Assembly: GCA_030642465.1 (NCBI GenBank)
Contig: DAOWNS010000007.1
Span: forward strand, 1 to 18,927
From: Candidatus Thorarchaeota archaeon
GTDB taxonomy: Archaea > Asgardarchaeota > Thorarchaeia > Thorarchaeales > Thorarchaeaceae
Direction of reading: 5' to 3'
Length of the DNA: 18,927 nucleotides
The notes beneath the pieces are model-generated. The model ran no database searches, was not told where the DNA came from, and saw only the letters and a program-made list of their open reading frames with translations. Shown piece after piece: positions 1 through 7,435 of this stretch. Every line of letters starts with the position of its first letter. The stretch's first letter is position 1. A program made the position numbers and the translations under genes.

Positions 1-2612
1 ACCATCACAAGCCCCTCGATTCTCGTGGTTTCATGCGGATGTACGGTTGTAGGATTGACTGCTATCGTAAGTGCAATGTCCCATTTCTTGACTGTAATTG
101 CCATGCTTGAGGAGGTCGCATTTAGGTAGTTGGGATCTGAAGACCCATCCCACTTCGACCAATAGGTTGCAGTCCCTATGTCGCTTGGTAGTGCGGTATA
201 ATCCAACGAATAATGTCCGGTTGCGTCGGTAAGAATCGTACCAATCAAGTGCGGCCCTGTCGAGTTCTGCCAATAAATATCGACCCACTTGTTTGCCAAG
301 CCACTACTGTTGATTGGATCATAGAGCTGTCCGAATATAGTGATGTTTTGCCAAACGTGAAGGGTTTCCGCGGGGGGTTGTGGAACTGAGTCAATGGTTA
401 GCTCTGCCCCGCGAATCGTAACTTGGATGGGCACTGCTTCGCTCCAGTTACCTAGGACATGATTTATCGTGGAACTCCAATTTGCCTGAGCACCATAAAT
501 CCCCGGGGCGGTTGCAGCTGGAATCGTGTAGGGAGCACTGAAACCACCAGTACTGTTTGTAGTGACGTTAAACAGGAATCCGCCATCAAAGAAGAGGCCA
601 ACATCCTCGCCGATAAGGGGTGTACCATCCAGAAGTTCGATCTTACCATCGTACGTTATTGCTGTCCCTCGAAAGACGGGAGAAGGAATTACATTCAGTG
701 TGAATGAAGTCTTTCCCCACACATCAACGGTCGAGTTGTCAGCAGATCGTGACGGAAGCAGATACGGAATTCCTTGTCGATACTCACCAGCGTAGGAAGA
801 CCACAACTCGTGCATCCCCGTGGTCATTCTCGGGTCAGTGGCGTCCAAAAGAACATCAAGCTGGTAGGTGCCATCAGACTGTATCGTTGCATTTCCAATC
901 CAGGTTTCATCCCACATTACCTGAATCTGGTCATTATCGAGTGTCGTACCATCCACTGGCTCGCCGCTCACGGTCATCAGGCCATGCGCATGAACTATGT
1001 CAGCCCACACAGAAGTGTAGTTATCCCAACCGAGTTTCAGGTCTACGTCGATAGTTTCACTGAGGCTGAATCTGCCTCCGTTGAGCGGCTCCGGCTGAGC
1101 CACTGCAAAGATGTATGTGAAGTTGGTGATGCTGAAAGCCCCTTGGTCGTAGGTGGCGCTTATGTTGTGAGGACCTAGTTCTGCAGTTAGTGGAAATGCA
1201 TAGGTGAAATTGGCCAGCGGTAATAGAGTGCCCTGCACTATCGTGGCAATGCCAAGATGAAGAGACGCGGTTTCGTCGCGGAATCGTATCGTCGAGCCCT
1301 CGCCGACAGGCAGGCCCTGAAGCAGTAAAACAGCGCTGATATCAAATGGGTCCCCGAGTACCGCCCAAGGCTCAGCCAAGTTAGGCCAGACAAGAATTTG
1401 AAGATCTCCTGCTCCAACATTCTCAGGGATATCCCCGCCACCCATATCATCCGGCAGTGGGATTGGTACTACCTGCATCCACTCGCCACCACCTGGCATC
1501 GGCACGAAGACTTCAGCCCAGAACATCATGTGACGTACCCGCACTACACTATGTGTTCCTTCTTGATCTCCAACCGCATAGCCTATTGTCATTCTAGCGG
1601 GAATGTTGAGGGATCGCATGTAGACACAGTAGGCTGTTGCGAAGTCCATTGGCAGACCACCACCCCTCTCGATAAACCAATCCGTGACCTCTCGGCCTGA
1701 CTCGGGGCGGTCCTGGTAGTCATCAATCATCAGCTCGAATGTGTCGCGGAAGTAGGCATCGACCAGCAAAGCCAGTTCATAGGCATTATCGGCCGCTCCT
1801 ACGAACTGAGAAGTATTATCTTGAACACGTTGTGAGAGCGGTTGAACAGCATCGAGCGCCGTGTAGGGTGTGCTGATGTAAGACGGGGCAAAGCTCCCCG
1901 GTAGTGCGTTGCTAGCGACGTTGGTTAGGTCCTGTTGCATGTATGTCACGTCGTAACTGATCAGCACATACTCGTCGCTCTCGCCTTCTATAAGTGGGTT
2001 GAACAGAAGCGTGTTGTAATCATCTGTTTCGAGAGTGTACTGCAAAAGCAAACCATTCGGATGGCTTTCAAACGAGTCTTGTATGACCTGAATTTGCGGG
2101 AACAATGCAGGTAGCTCAACACTCCCTGTTGCCGCTCCTGCAGAAACATTGATGAAAATCGTGTAAATCGCATTGCCCTGAGTCACGGCCTGCGCCCGCG
2201 TAATGAGCTCTGTGCTCTCAAGGGGGCCCCTATCCAACAGGGTCTTGGTCCAGCTGGAGCCATCATATCCATCATAAGCTGTACTTCGCCATAACTGGGG
2301 AGGATCATACGGATCCACGATGAAGAGCACATTCTCAAGCTGTTCAAGGAGATTGTCGGGAAGGGTCTGGTTAAGTGGCAGGTCTTCATAGGTCACGTTC
2401 TCGAACCAGTTACTCGTCCAGTCGTTGAAGTTGACGTTGATTTCCCAATCGTCAGGAGGATATGGCTCGTGTGGGTTTTCCATCCTCACCACACCTGCCT
2501 GGATGTTGATGACGCTCCAAGTAGCCCAGACTATAGTGGCAACTAGGAATAGCGAACTGATGAGAGTCATTGGACTCACCTTGCGGCGAGCCTCGGTTTT
2601 CGCGGCACTCAA
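1..2612 (-). CDS. Surface-anchored protein with degenerate transglutaminase-like domain and Ig-like repeats (3' end off window)
   Basis: The frame is open without a stop from 2612 to the window edge (about 870 residues), so the C-terminus is missing. I chose a TTG start at 2612 because GGAGG lies 9 nt upstream; an in-frame ATG at 2570 is the alternative. Residues 1-14 are basic, and about 15-37 form one hydrophobic segment (LISSLFLVATIVWATWSVI), consistent with a signal anchor and an extracellular body. A transglutaminase-like core is visible near 315-385: DFATAYCVYMRSLNIPAR then IGY, and later FWAEVFVP. The positions of the family's Cys, His and Asp are occupied by Pro321, Met363 and Val382, so catalysis looks unlikely. 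After about 420 come three or four beta-rich Ig-like/carboxypeptidase-regulatory-like repeats ending in S/T-rich linkers. Many N-x-S/T sequons suggest a glycosylated envelope protein. Fold assignment is from motif spacing; the function is unknown. Confidence 0.8.
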   Translation of the reverse strand, partial: MSAAKTEARRKVSPMTLISSLFLVATIVWATWSVINIQAGVVRMENPHEPYPPDDWEINVNFNDWTSNWFENVTYEDLPLNQTLPDNLLEQLENVLFIVDPYDPPQLWRSTAYDGYDGSSWTKTLLDRGPLESTELITRAQAVTQGNAIYTIFINVSAGAATGSVELPALFPQIQVIQDSFESHPNGLLLQYTLETDDYNTLLFNPLIEGESDEYVLISYDVTYMQQDLTNVASNALPGSFAPSYISTPYTALDAVQPLSQRVQDNTSQFVGAADNAYELALLVDAYFRDTFELMIDDYQDRPESGREVTDWFIERGGGLPMDFATAYCVYMRSLNIPARMTIGYAVGDQEGTHSVVRVRHMMFWAEVFVPMPGGGEWMQVVPIPLPDDMGGGDIPENVGAGDLQILVWPNLAEPWAVLGDPFDISAVLLLQGLPVGEGSTIRFRDETASLHLGIATIVQGTLLPLANFTYAFPLTAELGPHNISATYDQGAFSITNFTYIFAVAQPEPLNGGRFSLSETIDVDLKLGWDNYTSVWADIVHAHGLMTVSGEPVDGTTLDNDQIQVMWDETWIGNATIQSDGTYQLDVLLDATDPRMTTGMHELWSSYAGEYRQGIPYLLPSRSADNSTVDVWGKTSFTLNVIPSPVFRGTAITYDGKIELLDGTPLIGEDVGLFFDGGFLFNVTTNSTGGFSAPYTIPAATAPGIYGAQANWSSTINHVLGNWSEAVPIQVTIRGAELTIDSVPQPPAETLHVWQNITIFGQLYDPINSSGLANKWVDIYWQNSTGPHLIGTILTDATGHYSLDYTALPSDIGTATYWSKWDGSSDPNYLNATSSSMAITVKKWDIALTIAVNPTTVHPHETTRIEGLVM

Positions 2613-2710
2613 CAGGTATTTCCTCCAATTTTACGACGGGCAAGATACATTGGGCGCGTGCTAAGGGAAGAGAGATATGGTTGCCCCTCTGACAAACGAT
2701 TTCGGGTCTA

Positions 2711-2722
2711 GCAATTAAAGCG
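2711..2722 (-). promoter_or_regulatory. Possible TATA box for the surface protein gene
   Basis: On the minus strand the sequence reads CGCTTTAATTGC, an archaeal-type AT-rich box in otherwise mixed sequence. A start about 25 nt downstream would give a leader of roughly 80 nt before the TTG start at 2612. This rests on pattern only. Confidence 0.3.
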
Positions 2723-2761
2723 TTTCTCGGATACGCAGGTCATTTCTGACATCTTCGCGCA

Positions 2762-2769
2762 TTTTTATG
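2762..2769 (+). promoter_or_regulatory. Possible TATA box for the HD-domain gene
   Basis: TTTTTATG stands about 25 nt upstream of position 2790. It would give a leader of about 60 nt if translation begins at the ATG at 2850, or a nearly leaderless message if the ATG at 2787 is used. Pattern evidence only. Confidence 0.3.
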
Positions 2770-2849
2770 CGACTCAGAACACAAATATGTGCTTTTCTTG
2801 TCCGCGCTATTGTTCCCCCCTTGAGCTATATGAGGAGCCCTGTATTCAG

Positions 2850-3440
2850 ATGATGGACGAAAGAATTGACGAGTTCGTGAGGAGCGTGCTTCTCACTTCC
2901 GAGAAGGGCGCGCACTCGTATGATCACACAAAGCGCGTCTATTCGCTTGCGATGTCAATAGGTTCAGAAGCTGGAGCAAATCTCAGGGTGCTTGAGGCTG
3001 CGGCCCTGCTCCACGATATTGGTCGACCACGTGAAGCATTGACAGGCAAGTCACATTCCGTAGTTTCTGGAGAGATGAGCAGACCCATCCTGCGAGAGGT
3101 AGGATACACAGAGAACGAAATCGAGCTGGTTGTGCAAGCAATAAGCACACACAGGTTCAGTGAGGGCTTGACACCCACTTCGATCGAGGGAGAGATTCTT
3201 AGTGATGCGGACAAGCTTGATGCAATGGGAGCAATTGGAGTGTTTCGAGCCATTGCACAGGCATCAATGACAGGTGCAGGTATTGATGGTTTTCTCAGTC
3301 ATGCAGATGAGAAGCTATTGAAACTGCGCAGGTTGATGTACACTAAGCAGGCGAAAATCCTGGCGGAAAAACGTCACGTGGTTCTTGACAGATTCGTCAA
3401 TCAGTTACGTGAAGAGATTCAGTCTAATGTGGAGAATTAG
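2850..3440 (+). CDS. HD-domain metal-dependent phosphohydrolase
   Basis: This 196-residue protein has the HD hydrolase signature: His26 (YDHTKRV), His55-Asp56 in LLHDIGRP, His101 in STHRFSEG and Asp119 in LSDADKLDAMGA. HD enzymes use these residues to bind one or two metals and cleave phosphate esters, often of nucleotides. The arrangement resembles the YedJ/YpgQ group of soluble HD hydrolases, whose substrates are mostly undefined. I chose ATG 2850 (GAGGAG 12 nt upstream; ATG 2853 is equally possible) because the recognisable domain begins there. An in-frame ATG at 2787 would add 21 residues with four cysteines. The gene is divergent from the surface protein and stops 5 nt before the convergent CYTH gene. 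Family is confident; the substrate is not known. Confidence 0.85.
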   Translation: MMDERIDEFVRSVLLTSEKGAHSYDHTKRVYSLAMSIGSEAGANLRVLEAAALLHDIGRPREALTGKSHSVVSGEMSRPILREVGYTENEIELVVQAISTHRFSEGLTPTSIEGEILSDADKLDAMGAIGVFRAIAQASMTGAGIDGFLSHADEKLLKLRRLMYTKQAKILAEKRHVVLDRFVNQLREEIQSNVEN

Positions 3441-3445
3441 GAAAA

Positions 3446-4024
3446 TCAACCCTGCAGAAAGAGCTCTAAATAGGATGTTCTAATCGAGTTATTCGAATCA
3501 AGCCCCAGTCGCCCAATAAGGTCGAATATCATGTCTAGAGCCGGTTTCATATCACGCTTGGATGCGACTACCCGTTCCAATTCCAGGAAAAGACCAACAT
3601 CCTCCACATCATCGACACTGACAGTGATAGAGTCCACAGTGTAGAACACGCGTCGTTTTGAGATCGTGGCCACGAACTTGAATCCAAGACTCTCAAGGAT
3701 TGACCGAGCGTTGTCTATGTTGCTGATATGTACTGAGAGTTCAACGCGCGATTTAGACCGGGACTCTAGCTTTGGCCCCTTGTAGGTCATCTCATATGGA
3801 GAGGTAATTGCGGTGTCTTTCGCGTTCCCTTCCGCCTCGGGATGACGGCTTCTTAGACGAAGAGCCTCGTCGGTTTCTTGAAAAGATCTTGCGGGATGGT
3901 CGAAATAGACATCAACTTGAGTTTCGCTATTCATCCTCTGCGCACCAACGCGATGAAGAGCCTCCTCTACGGACTTGCGATTCTCTATCGGTATCTTGAC
4001 TTCGACCTCAATGGATTCCTTCAT
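3446..4024 (-). CDS. CYTH-domain protein (CyaB-like class IV adenylate cyclase / thiamine triphosphatase family)
   Basis: The 192-residue protein opens with the CYTH signature ExExK (Glu6, Glu8, Lys10). Later strands carry alternating charged residues, as in the triphosphate tunnel fold: EALRLRSR, TYKGP, SRVELSV, VSVDDVEDVGLFLELERV. The C-terminus has the frequent SYLEL motif. Members bind a polyphosphate-containing substrate in a beta-barrel tunnel with divalent metal. Activities in the family include adenylate cyclase, thiamine triphosphatase and inorganic triphosphatase, and the sequence does not say which applies here. The ATG at 4024 has GGAG 10 nt upstream. Its 3' end nearly touches the convergent HD gene, and its 5' end is divergent from threonine synthase. 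Confidence 0.85.
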   Translation of the reverse strand: MKESIEVEVKIPIENRKSVEEALHRVGAQRMNSETQVDVYFDHPARSFQETDEALRLRSRHPEAEGNAKDTAITSPYEMTYKGPKLESRSKSRVELSVHISNIDNARSILESLGFKFVATISKRRVFYTVDSITVSVDDVEDVGLFLELERVVASKRDMKPALDMIFDLIGRLGLDSNNSIRTSYLELFLQG

Positions 4025-4126
4025 CTAAAATCGGCTCCTGTTATTGCATAGGTAGGACCGGCAAATTGACAGGGGAACAAGTCAATAGGTGTTTCCATAA
4101 CTATCATAACGGAGGTCTGACAAGCA

Positions 4127-5398
4127 ATGAAGGCAGGTGTAGTCGTGTTAAGAATCAAACAGCTCAAGTGTGCTAAATGTGGGAAAGAATACACCAACAA
4201 AGACGTGCCGCCCAACGATGGATGTGGGGGAAGGATCGACATATCCTTTGATCTCGAGGAACTCAAGGAAATCTTCACCAGGCAGAGCATCGAGCAACGA
4301 AAGGGAGGGGTATGGAAATACTTCGAGCTGATGCCCCTGAAGAAGCGGAAGAGCATAGTGACTCTGGGCGAAGGAAATACACCATTGTTGCGAAGCAGTC
4401 GACTTGCAGACCAACTGAAACTTGACAATCTGTTCTTGAAGATTGAAACTGTGAATCCATCGGGGTCTTTCAAGGACCGACCGATATGCGTGGGAGTTAG
4501 CCGTGCCTACGAGGATGGCGCGAAAACTGTATCGGCCGCATCATCTGGAAATGCTGCTGCATCTATGTCCACGTACGCTGCTAGAGCGGGAATGCAAGCT
4601 GTGGTCTTCGTGCCAGAGGACGCTCCCGCGGGTAAACTCATACATCTCAGAACTCTCGGAGCTCGTGTATTTAGAGTTCAAAAAGTCAAGGATGGAGTAG
4701 ATCCCACAACAACATTACTCAAAGCTGCTTGTACGGAATTGGGATGGACGCCCACACCGTCATTTGGACCGTTCAATTGCTTTCAGTTCGAAGGTACAAA
4801 ATCGCTAGGCTATGAGGTCGCCGAGCAAATGAACTGGGAACCACCGGATTGGATACTATTTCCCACTGGTAGTGGAGGACTTATGGCCGGAACAATGAAG
4901 GGGCTATGGGAGTTCCAGCAGATGGGGTTGATAGACAGCCTACCAAGGCCAGTTGTGGTTCAGCCAGAGGGGTGTGCACCCATCGTCCGGGCGTTCAAGA
5001 AGCATCAAGACCCTCTTGATATCACACCATGGGACTCGAATGAAACCGTGGCAGGAGGTCTGGCAGACCCATTCCCGTGGGATGGCGATGCGGCGCTCAA
5101 GTATCTGAAGATAGCAAACGGTAGAGTGATTGCAGTGCCAGACGAAGCCATAGAGAGGCAGCTTGTATCTCTAGGCAAACTGGAAGGTGTCTTTGCTGAA
5201 CCGAGCGGTGTTGCAGCATTGGCAGGGCTTGAAACGCTTATTGACCAAGGCGTCATCGATAAATCTGACAGAGTTGTTGTGCCAATAACAGGTTCTGGAT
5301 TCAAGGATTTGGCAACCCCGAACCGACTTACGCCTCAGGTCATTCTCATAGCGCCAGATCTTGACCAGCTGAAGGCTGCACTTGAGAGGAGTGCTTGA
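4127..5398 (+). CDS. thrC: Threonine synthase
   Basis: PLP-dependent enzyme (fold type II) converting O-phosphohomoserine to threonine in the cytosol. The 423 residues start with a short zinc-ribbon-like segment (CAKCGKEY ... GCGGRI, residues 15-36), common in archaeal threonine synthases. The catalytic core follows: LGEGNTPL near 80-87, NPSGSFKDR with the probable Schiff-base Lys116, SSGNAAASMSTYAARAG, and the glycine-rich phosphate loop PTGSGGLMAGT. ATG 4127 has GGAGGT 10 nt upstream. It heads a plus-strand operon, and the cytosine deaminase starts 14 nt after its stop. Cysteate synthase is a close paralogue in some methanogens, but nothing here points to coenzyme M synthesis. The family call is firm. 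Confidence 0.93.
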   Translation: MKAGVVVLRIKQLKCAKCGKEYTNKDVPPNDGCGGRIDISFDLEELKEIFTRQSIEQRKGGVWKYFELMPLKKRKSIVTLGEGNTPLLRSSRLADQLKLDNLFLKIETVNPSGSFKDRPICVGVSRAYEDGAKTVSAASSGNAAASMSTYAARAGMQAVVFVPEDAPAGKLIHLRTLGARVFRVQKVKDGVDPTTTLLKAACTELGWTPTPSFGPFNCFQFEGTKSLGYEVAEQMNWEPPDWILFPTGSGGLMAGTMKGLWEFQQMGLIDSLPRPVVVQPEGCAPIVRAFKKHQDPLDITPWDSNETVAGGLADPFPWDGDAALKYLKIANGRVIAVPDEAIERQLVSLGKLEGVFAEPSGVAALAGLETLIDQGVIDKSDRVVVPITGSGFKDLATPNRLTPQVILIAPDLDQLKAALERSA

Positions 5399-5412
5399 AA
5401 GGAGTGGTGAAG

Positions 5413-5889
5413 ATGCCCAAACATCAGCAGTTCAAACCCACGATGGCAGAGATGATTCGCTTCATGAAAGAAGCGCTAATCGAGGCTAAGAGAGGATTCG
5501 TAGACGGCGGTATACCTATCGGCTCAGTGCTAGTGATTGATGGCAAGATTGTGGGTCGCGGACATAACCGCAGAGTCCAGAAGAATAGTGCAATCCTACA
5601 TGCTGAGATGGATTGTCTTGAGAATGCAGGACGATTGAAGGCGTCAGAATACGAAAGGGCTACGATATACTCCACGCTTTCCCCTTGCGACATGTGCAGT
5701 GGAGCAATACTCCTTTATGGGATTCCCAGGGTTGTTGTGGGCGAGAATAGAAATTTCAAAGGACCAGAGGAGTATGTTCGGAGTCGTGGAGTAGAGGTCA
5801 CGATTATTGATGACAAGGACTGCATCGAAATCATGCAGAAATTCATCAAGGGCTACCCGGAACTGTGGAATGAGGATATTGGCGTCTGA
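5413..5889 (+). CDS. Cytosine deaminase, yeast Fcy1-like (CDA fold)
   Basis: Predicted zinc hydrolase converting cytosine to uracil in pyrimidine salvage. At 158 residues it has the same length as yeast Fcy1 as I remember that sequence, and its functional positions match closely. The zinc ligands would be His63, Cys92 and Cys95 (HAE and PCDMC motifs), Glu65 the proton shuttle, and Asn52 (GRGHN), Phe115 (NRNFK), Trp152 and Asp155 (NEDIG) the base pocket. Long stretches such as STLSPCDMCSGAILLYGIPR and the VVVGEN segment also resemble the fungal enzyme. I chose ATG 5413 (GGAG 8 nt upstream) over an in-frame TTG at 5395 that overlaps thrC. The TadA tRNA deaminase and guanine deaminase families share the fold, but the C-terminal WxEDIG tail argues for the Fcy1 type. 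Yeast Phe153 is Asn here. Substrate is inferred. Confidence 0.85.
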   Translation: MPKHQQFKPTMAEMIRFMKEALIEAKRGFVDGGIPIGSVLVIDGKIVGRGHNRRVQKNSAILHAEMDCLENAGRLKASEYERATIYSTLSPCDMCSGAILLYGIPRVVVGENRNFKGPEEYVRSRGVEVTIIDDKDCIEIMQKFIKGYPELWNEDIGV

Positions 5890-5984
5890 TCCTGAGAGCA
5901 AACGGAAGTGACAGAATCCTGATTGGAAAAGAGCAGCGCAGAAGGGCTAAGGAGATTGCCAAACAGTATGGATACCTGCCATAC

Positions 5985-6896
5985 ATGATTGTAAGATACG
6001 TTGCACTCTGGGGTGAACAGGAAGCAATTCAATTTCTGGAAGCATGTGAGCAGCCAATCAAGAAAGCCATCAGACTCAATACACTTCGAGCACCAGTCGA
6101 GGAAACACTCAGCAGACTAAAAGCCAAAGGCGTAAGGCTAGAGAGAGTTCCTTGGTTAGATACTGGATACATAGCTGATTTCAGGCGTATCTCGCCTGGT
6201 TCACTCCTGGAACACATGAGAGGATTCTATTATGTTCAAGGAGTGCCATCAATGACCGTGGCGGAGGCACTGCGCCCGCAATCAGACAGCCTAGTCGTGG
6301 ACATGGCAGCTGCGCCTGGTGGGAAGACTACGCACATGGCTCAGATGATGAATAATACAGGTGTCATCATTTCCATTGAACATGACAAGATTCGCACGGC
6401 AAGTCTCGAGAGCAACATCCAGCGTTGCGGTGTGACGAATTCGATAGTGCTGCGTGGTGATTCCCGCAAGCTTGACCAGCTTGGTATGGCGCCAGATTAC
6501 ATACTCCTTGACGCACCATGTTCAGGAGAAGGACTTATCGCTCTTGATCCCTCACGAAAGCGTAGTAAGAGCATGGCGGACATCAGGTTCTGCGCTACTA
6601 AGCAGGATGCGCTACTGGATGCAGCAATCTCCGCTCTTGCTCCGGGAGGAACTCTCGTCTATTCTACCTGCTCGATTGCCCCCGAAGAAAATGAATTCGT
6701 TATTGATGACCTCTTGAAACGTCGACCTGAAACGAAGCTAGTTCCAATCGACATCGAGTTTGGCGTTCCCGCGTATCCTGCCCCGTACGGCGTTGAATTG
6801 CAGGAATCACTGACCCTCGCAAGACGCTTTCTTCCACATAAGCACAACATGGAAGGTTTCTTCATTTGCAGAATTGAGAAGGAGGAATCGTCTTGA
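5985..6896 (+). CDS. RNA m5C methyltransferase of the RsmB/NOL1/NOP2/NSUN family
   Basis: SAM-dependent enzyme that methylates cytosine C5 in tRNA or rRNA. It has the SAM loop VVDMAAAPGGKT (104-115), acidic motif ISIEHD, motif IV DAPCSGEG (Cys179) and motif VI YSTCSIAPEENE (Cys229). This two-cysteine arrangement defines the class; the TCS cysteine is the usual nucleophile. ATG 5985 is the first canonical start in frame, but the family N-terminus seems to begin earlier. Codons from 5874 onward are open and read RRRAKEIAKQYGYLPY just before the ATG, which fits the usual family start; there is no ATG, GTG or TTG in that part. A non-canonical start is therefore possible. The 3' end overlaps the Nip7-like gene by 4 nt. 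Target RNA is not determinable from sequence. Confidence 0.88.
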   Translation: MIVRYVALWGEQEAIQFLEACEQPIKKAIRLNTLRAPVEETLSRLKAKGVRLERVPWLDTGYIADFRRISPGSLLEHMRGFYYVQGVPSMTVAEALRPQSDSLVVDMAAAPGGKTTHMAQMMNNTGVIISIEHDKIRTASLESNIQRCGVTNSIVLRGDSRKLDQLGMAPDYILLDAPCSGEGLIALDPSRKRSKSMADIRFCATKQDALLDAAISALAPGGTLVYSTCSIAPEENEFVIDDLLKRRPETKLVPIDIEFGVPAYPAPYGVELQESLTLARRFLPHKHNMEGFFICRIEKEESS

Positions 6897-7435
6897 AACC
6901 AGAGTACGTGGATTCGGTCCAGTGGGACATCGTGAAGAACCAAATAGATTCGGACTATGGGGCAGGTGTGACAAAGCGCATCTTGGGTTCTCTTACGCCA
7001 GTATCATTACCTAGAGCTAAGGGAATCTCATTCTATCTAGTTCCTACCGATTGGCTGAAGATTCTTGACCGTGACTTCAACCCATTCACTCCCCTCTCAC
7101 TCGGCATGTGGCTTGGAGACCTCGTAAAAGGCTTGTTTAGGCTAAGCCTACCCGCACTGGAACGGGTTCAAGAGCATACTTCCAACCTTCTCATTGTTTC
7201 GAGGCGTGGGGCTGAATCATTTACATACGGAAGAAGCATTCTCAAAGAATCAGTTGTCAAGATTGCACCTTCACTCCTGAGAGGCCAGAGGGTATTCATC
7301 CTCAACGAATCAAACGAATGCTTGGGTCTAGCAGCGCTCTCTGTGGATGCTTACAAGATTGGACGTCTTGCCAAGGATAGACTTGTGGCCAAGAACCTTG
7401 TAGATATCGGGTGGTACATACGAAGGTTGAGCTAA
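6893..7435 (+). CDS. Nip7-like PUA-domain ribosome biogenesis protein
   Basis: At 180 residues this matches archaeal and eukaryotic Nip7 in size and architecture: an N-terminal alpha/beta domain (about 1-105) and a C-terminal PUA RNA-binding domain (about 110-180, from YGRSILKESVV through GWYIRRL). In eukaryotes Nip7 acts in large-subunit pre-rRNA processing; the archaeal proteins are presumed to bind rRNA. The start is TTG 6893, inside the TGA stop of the methyltransferase gene, with GGAGG 7 nt upstream. This implies translational coupling of an RNA methyltransferase with an rRNA-binding assembly factor. Its TAA stop overlaps the stop of the convergent PAC2 gene by 4 bp. Confidence 0.82.
   Translation: MKPEYVDSVQWDIVKNQIDSDYGAGVTKRILGSLTPVSLPRAKGISFYLVPTDWLKILDRDFNPFTPLSLGMWLGDLVKGLFRLSLPALERVQEHTSNLLIVSRRGAESFTYGRSILKESVVKIAPSLLRGQRVFILNESNECLGLAALSVDAYKIGRLAKDRLVAKNLVDIGWYIRRLS

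Noticed and set aside
704..1178. Overlapping plus-strand frames of 116 and 134 codons
   Set aside because: They lie inside the continuously open minus-strand surface protein frame and show low-complexity or unstructured translations.
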